Positions 1 through 8,536 of a DNA stretch of 64,000 nucleotides are shown here, piece after piece. Source of the DNA: Shimia gijangensis (lineage in GTDB: Bacteria; Pseudomonadota; Alphaproteobacteria; Rhodobacterales; Rhodobacteraceae); NCBI RefSeq assembly GCF_900142085.1, contig NZ_FQZQ01000005.1, positions 124,001-188,000 of the forward strand. The letters run 5' to 3'. Numbering within the stretch: position 1 is the stretch's first letter; every line of letters starts with the position of its first letter. The position numbers were made by a program, and so were the translations under genes. The notes beneath the pieces are model-generated. The model was not told the DNA's origin. It worked only from the letters and a program-made list of their open reading frames with translations, and searched no databases.

Positions 1-334
1 TAAGGTGAAAGCTGCCGGTGCCGGATTGCTGCATCTTGGACATGTCGATCGGCGCGCCCATTTCGCTGCTGATCACGGCGCCCATCTCGTCCGAGCGCTT
101 CATATAAATGTCGAGGATGTTTTCCATCAACTCAAGACGTTCTGCCTTGGATGACTTGCGCCAGCTGGGAAACGCCGCCTTAGCTGCGGCAACTGCTGCA
201 TCCGTGTCCGACTGCCCACCAAGCGAGATCGTCGCAATCGATTCTTCTGTCGAAGGATCAATAACAGGGAAGTCCTGTCCTTGGAGTGGATTGACCCATT
301 GGCCATTGATGTAAAACTTGCGCGCGTCCTGCAT
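1..334 (-). CDS. Aldehyde dehydrogenase family protein, N-terminal part (cut by left edge)
   Basis: The minus strand is open from an ATG at 334 to the window edge. The 111 visible residues read as the N-terminus of an NAD(P)-dependent aldehyde dehydrogenase: a KFYINGQW start, then VIDPSTEE and a heptad-rich helix (AAVAAAKAAFPSW) that are characteristic of the family's coenzyme domain. The catalytic Cys and Glu lie outside the window. It is divergent from the FAD oxidoreductase at 614, a pairing seen in amine catabolism where an oxidase makes an aldehyde and this enzyme oxidises it to an acid. Substrate cannot be read from the sequence. Confidence 0.85.
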   Translation of the reverse strand, partial: MQDARKFYINGQWVNPLQGQDFPVIDPSTEESIATISLGGQSDTDAAVAAAKAAFPSWRKSSKAERLELMENILDIYMKRSDEMGAVISSEMGAPIDMSKMQQSGTGSFHL

Positions 335-613
335 AAGAAAATCCCTATTATGATGCTCAGGAATGCGACCGGCCCAAAGCCATCGCGATGCGCGAACTTC
401 TGGAATTATTGCTGCGAGGTCAAGCAAATCCTGCGTGATCCTGCTTTGCCTGAATAAAATTGATGGCTTTAAGCTGAACCACGGTCACCCTTGCGTCAAA
501 ATTACCGGGTGAACATCACAATTTGACCCGCGCTGGGAATCTCACCAAGGTCAACTTAGCGTGTCTCAAGACCGCCCACGAGATTCGAAATCAACCATCA
601 GAAGGTCGGCGCA
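335..613. other. Divergent intergenic region, no gene
   Basis: About 280 bases separate the divergent aldehyde dehydrogenase and FAD oxidoreductase starts, so promoters for both should lie here. I see no convincing ORF, RNA gene or strong hairpin. Two TTTGA-containing stretches near 495-525 could be half-sites, but no clear symmetrical operator emerges. Confidence 0.5.
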
Positions 614-1885
614 GTGTCTGAGACCACAGCCATATCACTTTGGGACAATTCTTCTGCGGAACCCGACGTCGGGTCTCCTATGAACAGCGACGACATTTGT
701 GACGTCGCAATCATCGGCGCAGGTTACACCGGACTTTCCACAGCATACCATGCAGCCCAAAAGGGGTTGAATTGCCATGTGATCGAAGCGCAGCACATTG
801 GCTACGGAGGGTCTGGCCGCAATGTCGGACTGGTCAATGCCGGGCTTTGGCTGCCACCGCAGGACGTGCATGCGATGTTGGGCAAAACGGCCAGTGTGCC
901 ATTGATGAAGACATTGGGCGACATGCCCGATTATGTGTTTTCTCTGATCGAGAAACATCAGATTGCCTGCGAACCCCATCGCTCAGGAACCATCCACGCA
1001 GCCCACGCGCCCAAGGGGTTCCAAGATTTGCAGCGCCGCGCTGAAGGCTGGCGGCAAATGGGCGTTGAAGTGAACCTTCTGAACGCTGCAGAGGTGGCTG
1101 ACAAAACCGGGTCGACTGCTTTTTATGGCGGGCTGCTGGATCACCGAGCAGGAACGATCAACCCGATGGGTTTTGCCCGCGGACTGGCGCGTATGGCCAA
1201 AACCGCAGGCGCAACAATCTCGACAGGTGTTACGGCCCAATCCCTGTCTCGTGAAAATGGGCTTTGGCATGTGCGGACGGCCCGGGGGATGGTGACAGCC
1301 AAATATGTCGTGATCGCAACCAACGCCTACTCTGACGAACTGTGGCCGGGCCTGTGCCAATCCTATACGACCATCCCTTTCTTCCAGCTGTCAACAAAAC
1401 CACTGGGGTCGCGTATCTCAGGTATTTTAAAAGAAAATCAGGGGCTTTGGGACACTGCGCCAATCATGTTTTCATTGCGGCGCGACAACTTTGACAGGCT
1501 GATCATTGGGTCGATGGGGGCAGTTCATGGCAATATCAAAGGCCTGTCCCAGCGATGGGCAAGCAAAACACTCCGGCGGATTTACCCTGCTCTTGGGCCA
1601 GTGGCGTTTGAAAGCGCCTGGCATGGCAAGATTGCGATGACACCCGATCATATCTTCCGGATTCATCGCCCGTCCGAAAACCTTTTTGCACCAATTGGAT
1701 ACAACGGACGGGGCATTATCACTGGCACACTGTTTGGTCAGGCTCTGGCCGACCTGATGATCGGAGCACGCGAAGACCGCTTGCCTGTGCCAGTAACCGA
1801 TTTGCACCCTGTTCGGAACCAAAGACTGAAGAGTGTGTTTTTCAACACCGCGTTCGCGATAAACCAGTTTTGGAAAGGTTTCTGA
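614..1885 (+). CDS. FAD-dependent amine/amino-acid oxidoreductase (DAO family, PuuB-like)
   Basis: This 423-residue flavoprotein has an N-terminal Rossmann motif IIGAGYTG (about residues 33-40) and the adenine/isoalloxazine motif GGSGRNVGLVNAG (65-77), typical of the DAO family that includes gamma-glutamylputrescine oxidase and related amine oxidases. A C-terminal APIGYNGRG segment is the usual FAD-closing motif. It would oxidise a C-N bond and make an aldehyde or imine; the divergent aldehyde dehydrogenase is a natural partner. The longest frame starts with GTG at 614; an in-frame ATG at 680 would give a shorter protein that still keeps the FAD site, so the start is uncertain. Confidence 0.85.
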   Translation: MSETTAISLWDNSSAEPDVGSPMNSDDICDVAIIGAGYTGLSTAYHAAQKGLNCHVIEAQHIGYGGSGRNVGLVNAGLWLPPQDVHAMLGKTASVPLMKTLGDMPDYVFSLIEKHQIACEPHRSGTIHAAHAPKGFQDLQRRAEGWRQMGVEVNLLNAAEVADKTGSTAFYGGLLDHRAGTINPMGFARGLARMAKTAGATISTGVTAQSLSRENGLWHVRTARGMVTAKYVVIATNAYSDELWPGLCQSYTTIPFFQLSTKPLGSRISGILKENQGLWDTAPIMFSLRRDNFDRLIIGSMGAVHGNIKGLSQRWASKTLRRIYPALGPVAFESAWHGKIAMTPDHIFRIHRPSENLFAPIGYNGRGIITGTLFGQALADLMIGAREDRLPVPVTDLHPVRNQRLKSVFFNTAFAINQFWKGF

Positions 1886-1960
1886 GCGAAGTGACCAGCC
1901 GCCGCAAAACGATTGCCGCGAGCGATTTTGCAAATACTGACCACCCGGATTTGAACGCAG

Positions 1961-2821
1961 TTAGGCGTGCTCACGACTTTCCAACCGGTCAATAACCGAA
2001 CACAAAAAATCAATGTCTTCGGGGCTGGCAAGCGCAGGCGCATGGCCGCAGTTGTCAAACACCGAAACCTGCGGCAGCGGACCTTCGGTGCACATTCGTT
2101 CCAAAATCGGGGTCGTCAGTATGTCAGAATACGCCCCCGCCAGAACATGGGTTGGCAGTGAAATTCTGGCATAGCGATCCCAGCTGTTCAGCTCGTCGGC
2201 AAAACAATCAAACTGTCTGATGATTTGCGGGTCATAGTGTAACGTTAACATGCCATCATCTCGACGGCGCAGCGACGTCAGCGTCATGCGACGCCAAAAG
2301 TCGTCGGGGGCCTCGCCAAACGGCGCATAGACTGTGCGTAGCCAAGTCTCGGCTTCGCCAAAGCTTGCGAACACAGGCAGATCAGCCGCATAGGTAAGGA
2401 TGCGGTCGACGGCGTCTTGGGGAACCTCGGGGCCAATATCGTTGATAATGAGGTAATTCAGCCGTTCGGCACGGTGGTCTGACGCCAGATACATTCCGAT
2501 CAGCCCGCCCATAGAGGTGCCAAGCCAGCCGGTTTGGTTTAGATCGAAATGATCCAACAACGCCTCTGCCGTATCCGCCATATGGGCGACAGAATAGTCC
2601 GTTTCTGGGGCGACCGACCAACTTGATAAACCACGCCCAAACGTATCGGGGCAAAGCACGAAATGGCTTTCACCGAGCACGCCGGCCAATTCGTCGAAAT
2701 CCCGGCCGGTGCGTGCAAGACCGTGCCACATGACAATCGGCTTGGCCGCAGGATCTCCCCAAAGCGTGACGTGTATCTCATGCCCACAGGCTGCGATAAA
2801 TTCATGACGTGGCGTGATCAA
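1961..2821 (-). CDS. Alpha/beta hydrolase
   Basis: A 286-residue alpha/beta-hydrolase-fold protein. WHGLARTGRDF (about 32-42) forms the oxyanion region, GTSMGG (101-106) is the nucleophile elbow with Ser103, and a late DNCGHAP segment supplies the catalytic His. I place the start at the TTG at 2821 because it overlaps the livM stop codon (TTGA), which implies translational coupling; the frame stays open upstream inside livM to 2905. Being the last gene of a Liv-type transport operon suggests it hydrolyses an imported ester, amide or lactone, but the substrate is unknown. Confidence 0.8.
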   Translation of the reverse strand: MITPRHEFIAACGHEIHVTLWGDPAAKPIVMWHGLARTGRDFDELAGVLGESHFVLCPDTFGRGLSSWSVAPETDYSVAHMADTAEALLDHFDLNQTGWLGTSMGGLIGMYLASDHRAERLNYLIINDIGPEVPQDAVDRILTYAADLPVFASFGEAETWLRTVYAPFGEAPDDFWRRMTLTSLRRRDDGMLTLHYDPQIIRQFDCFADELNSWDRYARISLPTHVLAGAYSDILTTPILERMCTEGPLPQVSVFDNCGHAPALASPEDIDFLCSVIDRLESREHA

Positions 2822-3894
2822 TCGCGTGCTCCCTTGGTCCAGATCGTGCCAGCAATGCCCTTGGGAAAGAAATAAACCAACAGAATGAAAATGATACCAA
2901 GCCAAAGCAGCCAGCGATCCGGGTCAAACAGCTCGGGCAACACCGGCACACCATGAAAAAACTCAGCAGCAACGCCCATCAGATCTCGCAAGTAATACTG
3001 GGCAAGCACCAACAAAACTGCACCGATCACCGCGCCATACATCGTGCCCATTCCGCCGATAACAACCATCAACAGAATGTCGATCATAATGGTAAAGCTA
3101 AGCGCGGTGTCAGGACCGGTATACTTCAGCCAGATCGCATAGATCGTTCCGGCCAGGGATGCTGCTGCGGCGGCCATACAGAATACGAAGGTGCGATAGG
3201 CCACAACGCGATACCCGATAGCCTCGGCACGGGCCTCGTTTTCGCGGATCGCTTTCAACACGGTTCCAAGTGGAGAGGCAACCATGCGCAGACACAGAAT
3301 GAACAACGCCAGGGAGGTTGCAAAAACAAAATAGTAGGCCGCCAGTTTACCATTGAGTTTAACACCAAACAGGCGGGCGACTTTGCCGTTTTCATCCACC
3401 AGCAACTTGGTCGCGGTCTTGAACACCTGCGGAGTTTTGTAAGTAATCCCGTCTTCGCCACCGGTAAGACCGGACAGTTGCGAAGCCAAAACAAGAGCAA
3501 CCGAGGCCGCCGCCAGTGTGATCATAGCAAAGAAAATCGCCTTTACGCGCAGCGACAGAAGACCGATGGCAATGGCAACAATGATGGACACTGCCAACCC
3601 CGTTATCGCACCTACAATCACCGCATCCCACCCGGGGCCCATTTGTTTCAGAGCGATGGCACCTCCGTAAGCCCCAAAGCCAAAGAACATCGTGTGGGCA
3701 AAGCTGACGATGCCGGTATAGCCAATCAACAAATCATAGCTCGCCACCAGCACCACAAAGATGCAGATGCGGGCCGCCACTTCGAGCGAACGTGTGTCCT
3801 GAAACAGAAATGGTGCAAACAGCAGCAACACACCAATGGTCAGTACCAGCGCCTTGATGAAAAGTTCGCCTCTGGCGGGGGATGAATGTGTCAC
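2818..3894 (-). CDS. livM: Branched-chain amino acid-type ABC transporter permease LivM
   Basis: A 358-residue inner-membrane permease with about ten hydrophobic segments. The block YDLLIGYTGIVSFAHTMFFG near residue 55 and the later EAR-AEAIGY cytoplasmic loop are hallmarks of the LivM family. It pairs with the LivH protein encoded upstream to form the membrane channel of a HAAT-family importer. The gene lies 10 bases after livH and its stop overlaps the TTG start of the alpha/beta hydrolase. A substrate other than leucine/isoleucine/valine (amide, amine, aromatic acid) is quite possible for this family. Confidence 0.92.
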   Translation of the reverse strand: MTHSSPARGELFIKALVLTIGVLLLFAPFLFQDTRSLEVAARICIFVVLVASYDLLIGYTGIVSFAHTMFFGFGAYGGAIALKQMGPGWDAVIVGAITGLAVSIIVAIAIGLLSLRVKAIFFAMITLAAASVALVLASQLSGLTGGEDGITYKTPQVFKTATKLLVDENGKVARLFGVKLNGKLAAYYFVFATSLALFILCLRMVASPLGTVLKAIRENEARAEAIGYRVVAYRTFVFCMAAAAASLAGTIYAIWLKYTGPDTALSFTIMIDILLMVVIGGMGTMYGAVIGAVLLVLAQYYLRDLMGVAAEFFHGVPVLPELFDPDRWLLWLGIIFILLVYFFPKGIAGTIWTKGARD

Positions 3895-3904
3895 GCGCCT
3901 CTCC

Positions 3905-4897
3905 TCACTTCACGGCCGGTTTGAGGCCGCTTGGCCGCCATAGAAGAATTGCCATCATCAGGATCATGTTCGATGCCAGCGCAAGTTTCGGGGCCAGAAA
4001 GCCTATGTAATTGGCCATCAAACCAACCATGATCGCGCCTAAGAGTGTGCCTTCGACAGAACCAAGCCCGCCGATGATGACAACGATAAACACAACAATC
4101 ATCATCTCACCGCCCAGCGCAGGGGTAATCAGCGTCTCGTACCCCGCCCACATGGCGCCACCCAACGCAGCCAAAGCCGAGCCGACCATAAACACGCCGA
4201 CAAACAACCGGTTGATTTTATAGCCAAGAGCTTCGACCATTTCGCGGTTTTCCACCCCTGCGCGGATCAACAGACCAATACGAGTGCGGGTAAGAACGAA
4301 GAACAGCGCAAGATAAACCGCCAGCCCAAGTGCAAATGCAAAGGCACGGTAAATCTCGATGGTGACATCGCCGATTAACCAGGATCCTTCCAAAAATGCA
4401 GGGCGTGGCACAGAAACGGGCGCCCCGCCCCAGATGGCAAGGATGATCTGTTCAGAGACGATCAGGGCCCCCATTGTGATCAGAATTTGGCGCAGGTGAT
4501 CGTGGTAAACTGGTTTGATAATCACCACTTCGAAAAACCAACCTGCGACCAGGCCAAATGCCAGCGCTGCAGCAAAGGCCAGAAACAAAGCCAGAATATT
4601 GAGTGCCACACTGTCTGCGCCAAGCCAGCCCGACAGATAGGCAAGCGCGCTTGCGCTCACGAAGGCGCCAAAGCTGACAAAGGCCGAGTGGCCAAAGTTC
4701 ATCACATCCATCAACCCAAAAATAAGCGACAGGCCCGACGCCATGAGGAAAATCATCATCCCCATCGACAGCCCCGCCACAGTGAGCGTAACCCAGCTCG
4801 ACGGTGCACCGATCAGCACAAAGGCGATTAGACCAACAATGACGGGCAAGAGGTACACTCCGCCAAAACGTTCGAGAGTTTGAGAAATCTGGTTCAT
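3905..4897 (-). CDS. livH: Branched-chain amino acid-type ABC transporter permease LivH
   Basis: A 330-residue permease. GLSLIFGLMDVMNFGHSAF near the N-terminus is the canonical LivH motif, and ENREMVEALGY is the cytoplasmic EAA-like loop contacting the ATPase. I chose the ATG at 4897 rather than the longer frame to 4996, because it is preceded by GAGGGAAAAGATCAG, a good ribosome-binding site, and the longer frame would run into livF. It lies between livF and livM in the same operon. Confidence 0.92.
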   Translation of the reverse strand: MNQISQTLERFGGVYLLPVIVGLIAFVLIGAPSSWVTLTVAGLSMGMMIFLMASGLSLIFGLMDVMNFGHSAFVSFGAFVSASALAYLSGWLGADSVALNILALFLAFAAALAFGLVAGWFFEVVIIKPVYHDHLRQILITMGALIVSEQIILAIWGGAPVSVPRPAFLEGSWLIGDVTIEIYRAFAFALGLAVYLALFFVLTRTRIGLLIRAGVENREMVEALGYKINRLFVGVFMVGSALAALGGAMWAGYETLITPALGGEMMIVVFIVVIIGGLGSVEGTLLGAIMVGLMANYIGFLAPKLALASNMILMMAILLWRPSGLKPAVK

Positions 4898-4910
4898 CTG
4901 ATCTTTTCCC

Positions 4911-5615
4911 TCACGACGACAAGCTGAGAAGTTGCTCTTGCAGAGCGGTATCGACCGCAAAGTCTGGCATAGTTCCGGTGTGGGCGATGTGGCCATCGTC
5001 GATCACGGCCATGCCCTGACCCAGCCGTTTAGCAAAGTTGAAGTTCTGTTCGACAAGGAGGATCGTCGTGCTTTGACCAATCTCGGCAAACGCCTCGGCC
5101 ATACCGTCAATGATCGAAGGCGCAAGACCCTTGGTCGGCTCGTCAATAAGAATAAGTTCGCGTGGTTCTATGATGGCGCGGGCGACAGACAGCATCTGTT
5201 TTTGTCCACCCGAAAGAGACCAAGCCTGCTTGGTCCAAAACTGCTCTAGTGCTGGAAACAAATCGTAAATACGTTTGAGACGCACGTCATCAAATTTTCC
5301 CTTGGCTGTGGCAAGCACGAGGTTTTCCTCAACGGTCAGACCGCCAAAAACACCCATGTTCTCGGGCACAAAGGCGATCCCTTTGCGGGCAATGTCCGAG
5401 GCGTGCAGCCCCGCGATATCTTCGCCCCTGAAACGCACCGATCCGGGGCTTGGTTTCCACAGCCCCATGATCGAACGCAGGGTTGTGGTCTTGCCAGCTC
5501 CGTTACGACCCAACAGCACAAAAACACCGCCTTCGGGCACATCAAACGTCACATCATGCAGCACATGATACTGGCCGATAGAGGTTTTCATCTGGGAAAG
5601 AGAAAGCAGGCTCAT
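4911..5615 (-). CDS. livF: ABC transporter ATP-binding protein LivF
   Basis: A 234-residue ATPase with Walker A GRNGAGKTT (about 37-45), the signature LSGGQKQM and Walker B LILIDEPTKGLAP, the last a diagnostic LivF sequence. The start overlaps the livG stop by four bases (ATGA). It energises import through LivHM together with LivG. Confidence 0.93.
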   Translation of the reverse strand: MSLLSLSQMKTSIGQYHVLHDVTFDVPEGGVFVLLGRNGAGKTTTLRSIMGLWKPSPGSVRFRGEDIAGLHASDIARKGIAFVPENMGVFGGLTVEENLVLATAKGKFDDVRLKRIYDLFPALEQFWTKQAWSLSGGQKQMLSVARAIIEPRELILIDEPTKGLAPSIIDGMAEAFAEIGQSTTILLVEQNFNFAKRLGQGMAVIDDGHIAHTGTMPDFAVDTALQEQLLSLSS

Positions 5616-6391
5616 GCCGCATCCTCCCCAGAGGATCCAAGGTATACATCCCGCACGATCTGGCTTTGCATTACTTCGTCTGGAGGCCCGTCAGCAAGCA
5701 ACTCTCCGTTATGCAGAACGATGATCCTGTCTGCCAATGCCCGCACGACGCTCATCTTGTGTTCAACAAGCAGAATGGTTTTGGTTTTGTCTTCTTTGAG
5801 CGTAGCAATGAGGTTCAGGACATCGGGCGTGTGATCAAGGCTCATGCCTGCGGTTGGTTCGTCAAACATGTAGATGTCAGGTTCCATTGCCATCAAAAGT
5901 GCAACTTCGAGCTTGCGCTGATCGCCATGGGGCAATTCGGCTGCGGCCATGTGGGCCTTGTCCGAGAGTTTGGTGGCCTGCAAGAATTGATCGGCCTCTT
6001 GTTTTAATGCGCCAAGGCGTGAGGCGGGCGAGAAGAACCGCCAGCCGTGACCTGAACGGGCCTGAACGGCGAGACGGATGTTTTCAAGCACGGTGAGCGC
6101 CGGAAACAGGTTGGTCAGCTGAAAGGCGCGGCCAATTCCGCGATGGGAACGGGCCGAAGGCGCAAGCCGCGTGATGTCCTCGCCACCTTTCAGGACACGT
6201 CCTTCAGAGGCTGTCAGTTGACCTGAGATGAGATTAAAATAGGTTGTCTTGCCAGCGCCGTTGGGGCCGACGATCACAGTCAGCTCACCGGGATTAAAGG
6301 CACAACTCACGGCGTTTACCGCGACATGGCCACCAAAGCGGATGGTCAGGTTTTCTGTCACCAACGAAGGCTGCGACATGGGAACGCTCAT
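5612..6391 (-). CDS. livG: ABC transporter ATP-binding protein LivG
   Basis: A 259-residue ATPase with Walker A GPNGAGKTT (about 40-48), the LivG-type GIGRAFQLTNLFP Q-loop, and Walker B DIYMFDEPTAGMS. The usual LSGGQ signature is replaced by LPHGDQRK, normal for LivG proteins. It forms a heterodimer with LivF. A strong hairpin (6409-6437) separates it from the upstream binding-protein gene, probably to give unequal expression. Confidence 0.93.
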   Translation of the reverse strand: MSVPMSQPSLVTENLTIRFGGHVAVNAVSCAFNPGELTVIVGPNGAGKTTYFNLISGQLTASEGRVLKGGEDITRLAPSARSHRGIGRAFQLTNLFPALTVLENIRLAVQARSGHGWRFFSPASRLGALKQEADQFLQATKLSDKAHMAAAELPHGDQRKLEVALLMAMEPDIYMFDEPTAGMSLDHTPDVLNLIATLKEDKTKTILLVEHKMSVVRALADRIIVLHNGELLADGPPDEVMQSQIVRDVYLGSSGEDAA

Positions 6392-6408
6392 TTCATGTGG
6401 TTCAGATG

Positions 6409-6437
6409 GGCTCCGGCAAACAGGGCCTGCCGGAGCC
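6409..6437 (-). other. Intercistronic hairpin after the binding-protein gene
   Basis: GGCTCCGGCA and TGCCGGAGCC form a perfect 10-bp stem with a 9-base loop, just after the stop of the binding-protein gene and before livG. There is no T-run, so it is more likely an RNA-stabilising or attenuating hairpin than a full Rho-independent terminator. Confidence 0.6.
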
Positions 6438-6448
6438 AGTGATTGGTC

Positions 6449-7645
6449 TTAGTTGTTGCGACCAACGGGGATGTTCATTTCTTCCGGCTTGATCTCACGG
6501 ACCAGCTCGGGGATCGCCCAGTCGACATTCTCGTCAACTTTGATCTTAAAGTGATACATCGACTGCAGCGCTTGGTGGTCTTCGGGGCGGAATGTCATTG
6601 TGCCCTTCGGGGTCTCCCAGCTCATGCCTTCCATCGCAGTGATAAGCGCTTCGGTCTCCAGTTCTTCAGCCGTGTTCAGAGCTTTCACAACAGCCATAGC
6701 CGCTGCCATACCACCGGCCGTAAAGAAATCCGGCGGGCCGTCAAAACGCTCTTGGTGGGTTTTCACAAGCCAGTCGTTCACCTCGTTTTTGGGCGCCTCG
6801 TAGTAGTAGTAGATTGCGCCCTCCATGCCCGGCACGCGCTTGTATGTAGGCAACACAGGCAGGATGTGGCCGCCCGTGGAAATCTCAATGCCAAACCGTT
6901 CTGGCTGCATTGCCTGAATTTTGCCCATCGGATCGCCACCACCGGCAACGTAGATCATGATAACCTTGCGGCCTTCCTTGTCTTTCAGCGCGTTGAACAT
7001 ACGCTCGGTTGCGGCTGTGAAGTCTGTTGTGCCTTGCGGAATGTATTCTTCGGCCTCGATGGTTGCCCCCGAACCGTCAAGCGCGGCTCTGAACGCCTTG
7101 ATGCCATCACGACCAAAGGCATAGTCTTCGGCCAATGTTGCAACATGCAGGTTTTCGTCTGGCTTCAATGCCAATGCCTGCGCCTGCATATCCATTGACG
7201 AATTCCGCGATGTTTTAAAGATATAGCGGTTGCTGTCAGGCCCGGTCAGGCTGTCAGCCACGGCAGGCTCAACAATCAGGATTTTCTCGTATTCTTCCGC
7301 AATCGGAAGCAAGCCCTTTGTCACGCCGGATGATGTTGCACCAACGGCCAGCAATACTTCGTCGTCGCCATAGGCCTCGGCCAGAACAGCACGCGCCACG
7401 TCGGGCTTGAACTGCGTATCCTTGTGGATGATCTCAATTTTGCGGCCCTTGACCATGCCAGTGCCGTCTGTGGCATATTCGATACCCAGCTCGAATCCGG
7501 TTTGCGCCTGCTTCGAGAAGACCTCGAAAGAATGGCCTGAAATGCCGTGTACCAGTGCAATTTTAATTGGGTCATCAGCCCAGGCGGCGGTGCCCATGGC
7601 CAGGCCTGCAACCGCACCTGCTAGGGTTCTAAATAGTGGTTTCAT
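6449..7645 (-). CDS. ABC transporter substrate-binding protein, LivK/amide-binding type
   Basis: A 398-residue periplasmic binding protein (Peripla_BP_6 type I fold). It begins with a Sec signal peptide (MKPLFRTLAG... cleaved near AAWA-DD) and has the domain core VHGISGHS, GATSSGVT and the hinge segments typical of HAAT binding proteins. I chose the ATG at 7645, which follows AGGGAGGACCAA, over the frame extending to 7678, because only this start gives a proper signal peptide. It is the first gene of the livG-F-H-M-hydrolase operon. The ligand is not evident. Confidence 0.9.
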   Translation of the reverse strand: MKPLFRTLAGAVAGLAMGTAAWADDPIKIALVHGISGHSFEVFSKQAQTGFELGIEYATDGTGMVKGRKIEIIHKDTQFKPDVARAVLAEAYGDDEVLLAVGATSSGVTKGLLPIAEEYEKILIVEPAVADSLTGPDSNRYIFKTSRNSSMDMQAQALALKPDENLHVATLAEDYAFGRDGIKAFRAALDGSGATIEAEEYIPQGTTDFTAATERMFNALKDKEGRKVIMIYVAGGGDPMGKIQAMQPERFGIEISTGGHILPVLPTYKRVPGMEGAIYYYYEAPKNEVNDWLVKTHQERFDGPPDFFTAGGMAAAMAVVKALNTAEELETEALITAMEGMSWETPKGTMTFRPEDHQALQSMYHFKIKVDENVDWAIPELVREIKPEEMNIPVGRNN

Positions 7646-7724
7646 TTGGTCCTCCCTGAATGAACTTTTGCGTTCCAAGCATTGTCACGCTTAGATTGCC
7701 TTCGTAGAATCCTCTGAGGAAAGG

Positions 7725-7743
7725 GTCACTCAAGCGCTGTGAC
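7725..7743. promoter_or_regulatory. Short inverted repeat in the divergent promoter region
   Basis: GTCAC and GTGAC arms separated by nine bases lie between the binding-protein start (7645, minus) and the PAS-LuxR start (7755, plus). The position fits an operator for the divergent regulator, but five-base arms could be chance. Confidence 0.25.
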
Positions 7744-7754
7744 AAATCAATATT

Positions 7755-8348
7755 GTGGAAACACTTATCGATCAAAGCTATCGCACGGGCTCGTTTGAAG
7801 AGCTGGCCTTCACCTATGCACCAATCGGTTTGGTGGTATCAGAAAACCGCGTAATGCGAGATTGCAACATCGTCTTTGCGTCGATGTTTGGTTACGAGCG
7901 ACAGGAACTGCAAGGCCAGACCTTTGCCATGCTTTACCCTAGCGACGAAGAGTTTGTGAACATTCGCGACAGGGGTGTTGAAAGACTTAGAGAGACGAAC
8001 TCGTACTGGGATGAACGCATTATGGCCCGCAAGGACAAAAGCCTTTTCTGGTGTCGCACAAGGGGGCATTCTTTCACGCCGCAAGACCCTTTGATGCGCG
8101 CGGTCTGGAGCTTTGCCGACTTGTCAGAAGTGCGCCCTTACCATCCGCTCACCCGTCGCGAGCGCGAGATTGTCTCGCATCTGGCTGATGGGCTGACCAG
8201 CAAGGAAATCGCTCTCAGGCTGGATCTGTCCTACCGAACGGTTGAGGTTTATCGCGCGAAAATGCTCAAGAAATTTGGGGTTAGCAACACCTCGGGCTTG
8301 TTTCAGGCATTGGGTGCCATCGGCACAGAACACGTTGTATCGTCGTAA
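7755..8348 (+). CDS. PAS-domain LuxR-family transcriptional regulator
   Basis: A 197-residue two-domain regulator. Residues about 15-125 form a PAS sensor (ELAFTYAPIGLVVSENRVMRDCN through DLSEVRP). Residues about 130-195 are a LuxR-type helix-turn-helix with LTRREREIVSHLADGLTSKEIA and the recognition helix SYRTVEVYRAKMLKK. The start is a GTG at 7755. It is divergent from the liv-type operon and is the obvious candidate regulator for it. The PAS ligand is unknown; there is no phosphoreceiver domain. Confidence 0.87.
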   Translation: METLIDQSYRTGSFEELAFTYAPIGLVVSENRVMRDCNIVFASMFGYERQELQGQTFAMLYPSDEEFVNIRDRGVERLRETNSYWDERIMARKDKSLFWCRTRGHSFTPQDPLMRAVWSFADLSEVRPYHPLTRREREIVSHLADGLTSKEIALRLDLSYRTVEVYRAKMLKKFGVSNTSGLFQALGAIGTEHVVSS

Positions 8349-8476
8349 CCAACACAGGTGATGGGCGCAATACGGATCGTGTCTTGGCGGATTTCGTCCG
8401 TCCGTTTCGATCCCCTAGTCAATCTCCTTTGAGGCCGTAAATGCTATCAACGGAGCTGATCAAGTCGCGACAGGTC

Positions 8477-8523
8477 CGGTGCATGCTCTGAGGAGCACCA
8501 AATTGCGTCCTCAGAGCGCACCG
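8477..8523. terminator. Long hairpin between convergent genes
   Basis: CGGTGC-AT-GCTCTGAGGA pairs with TCCTCAGAGC-GCACCG: a 16-bp stem broken only by an AT bulge, loop 13 bases. It lies between the converging regulator (ends 8348) and hydrolase gene (ends 8537). No T-run is present on either side, so bidirectional termination is inferred from position and stem strength only. Confidence 0.5.
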
Positions 8524-8536
8524 AAATCCCTGCAAT

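Noticed and set aside
2953-3885. Open plus-strand frame of 310 codons opposite livM
   Set aside because: It is the antisense of a clear permease gene; its translation is rich in His/Gln/Arg with no domain, and it has no ribosome-binding site.
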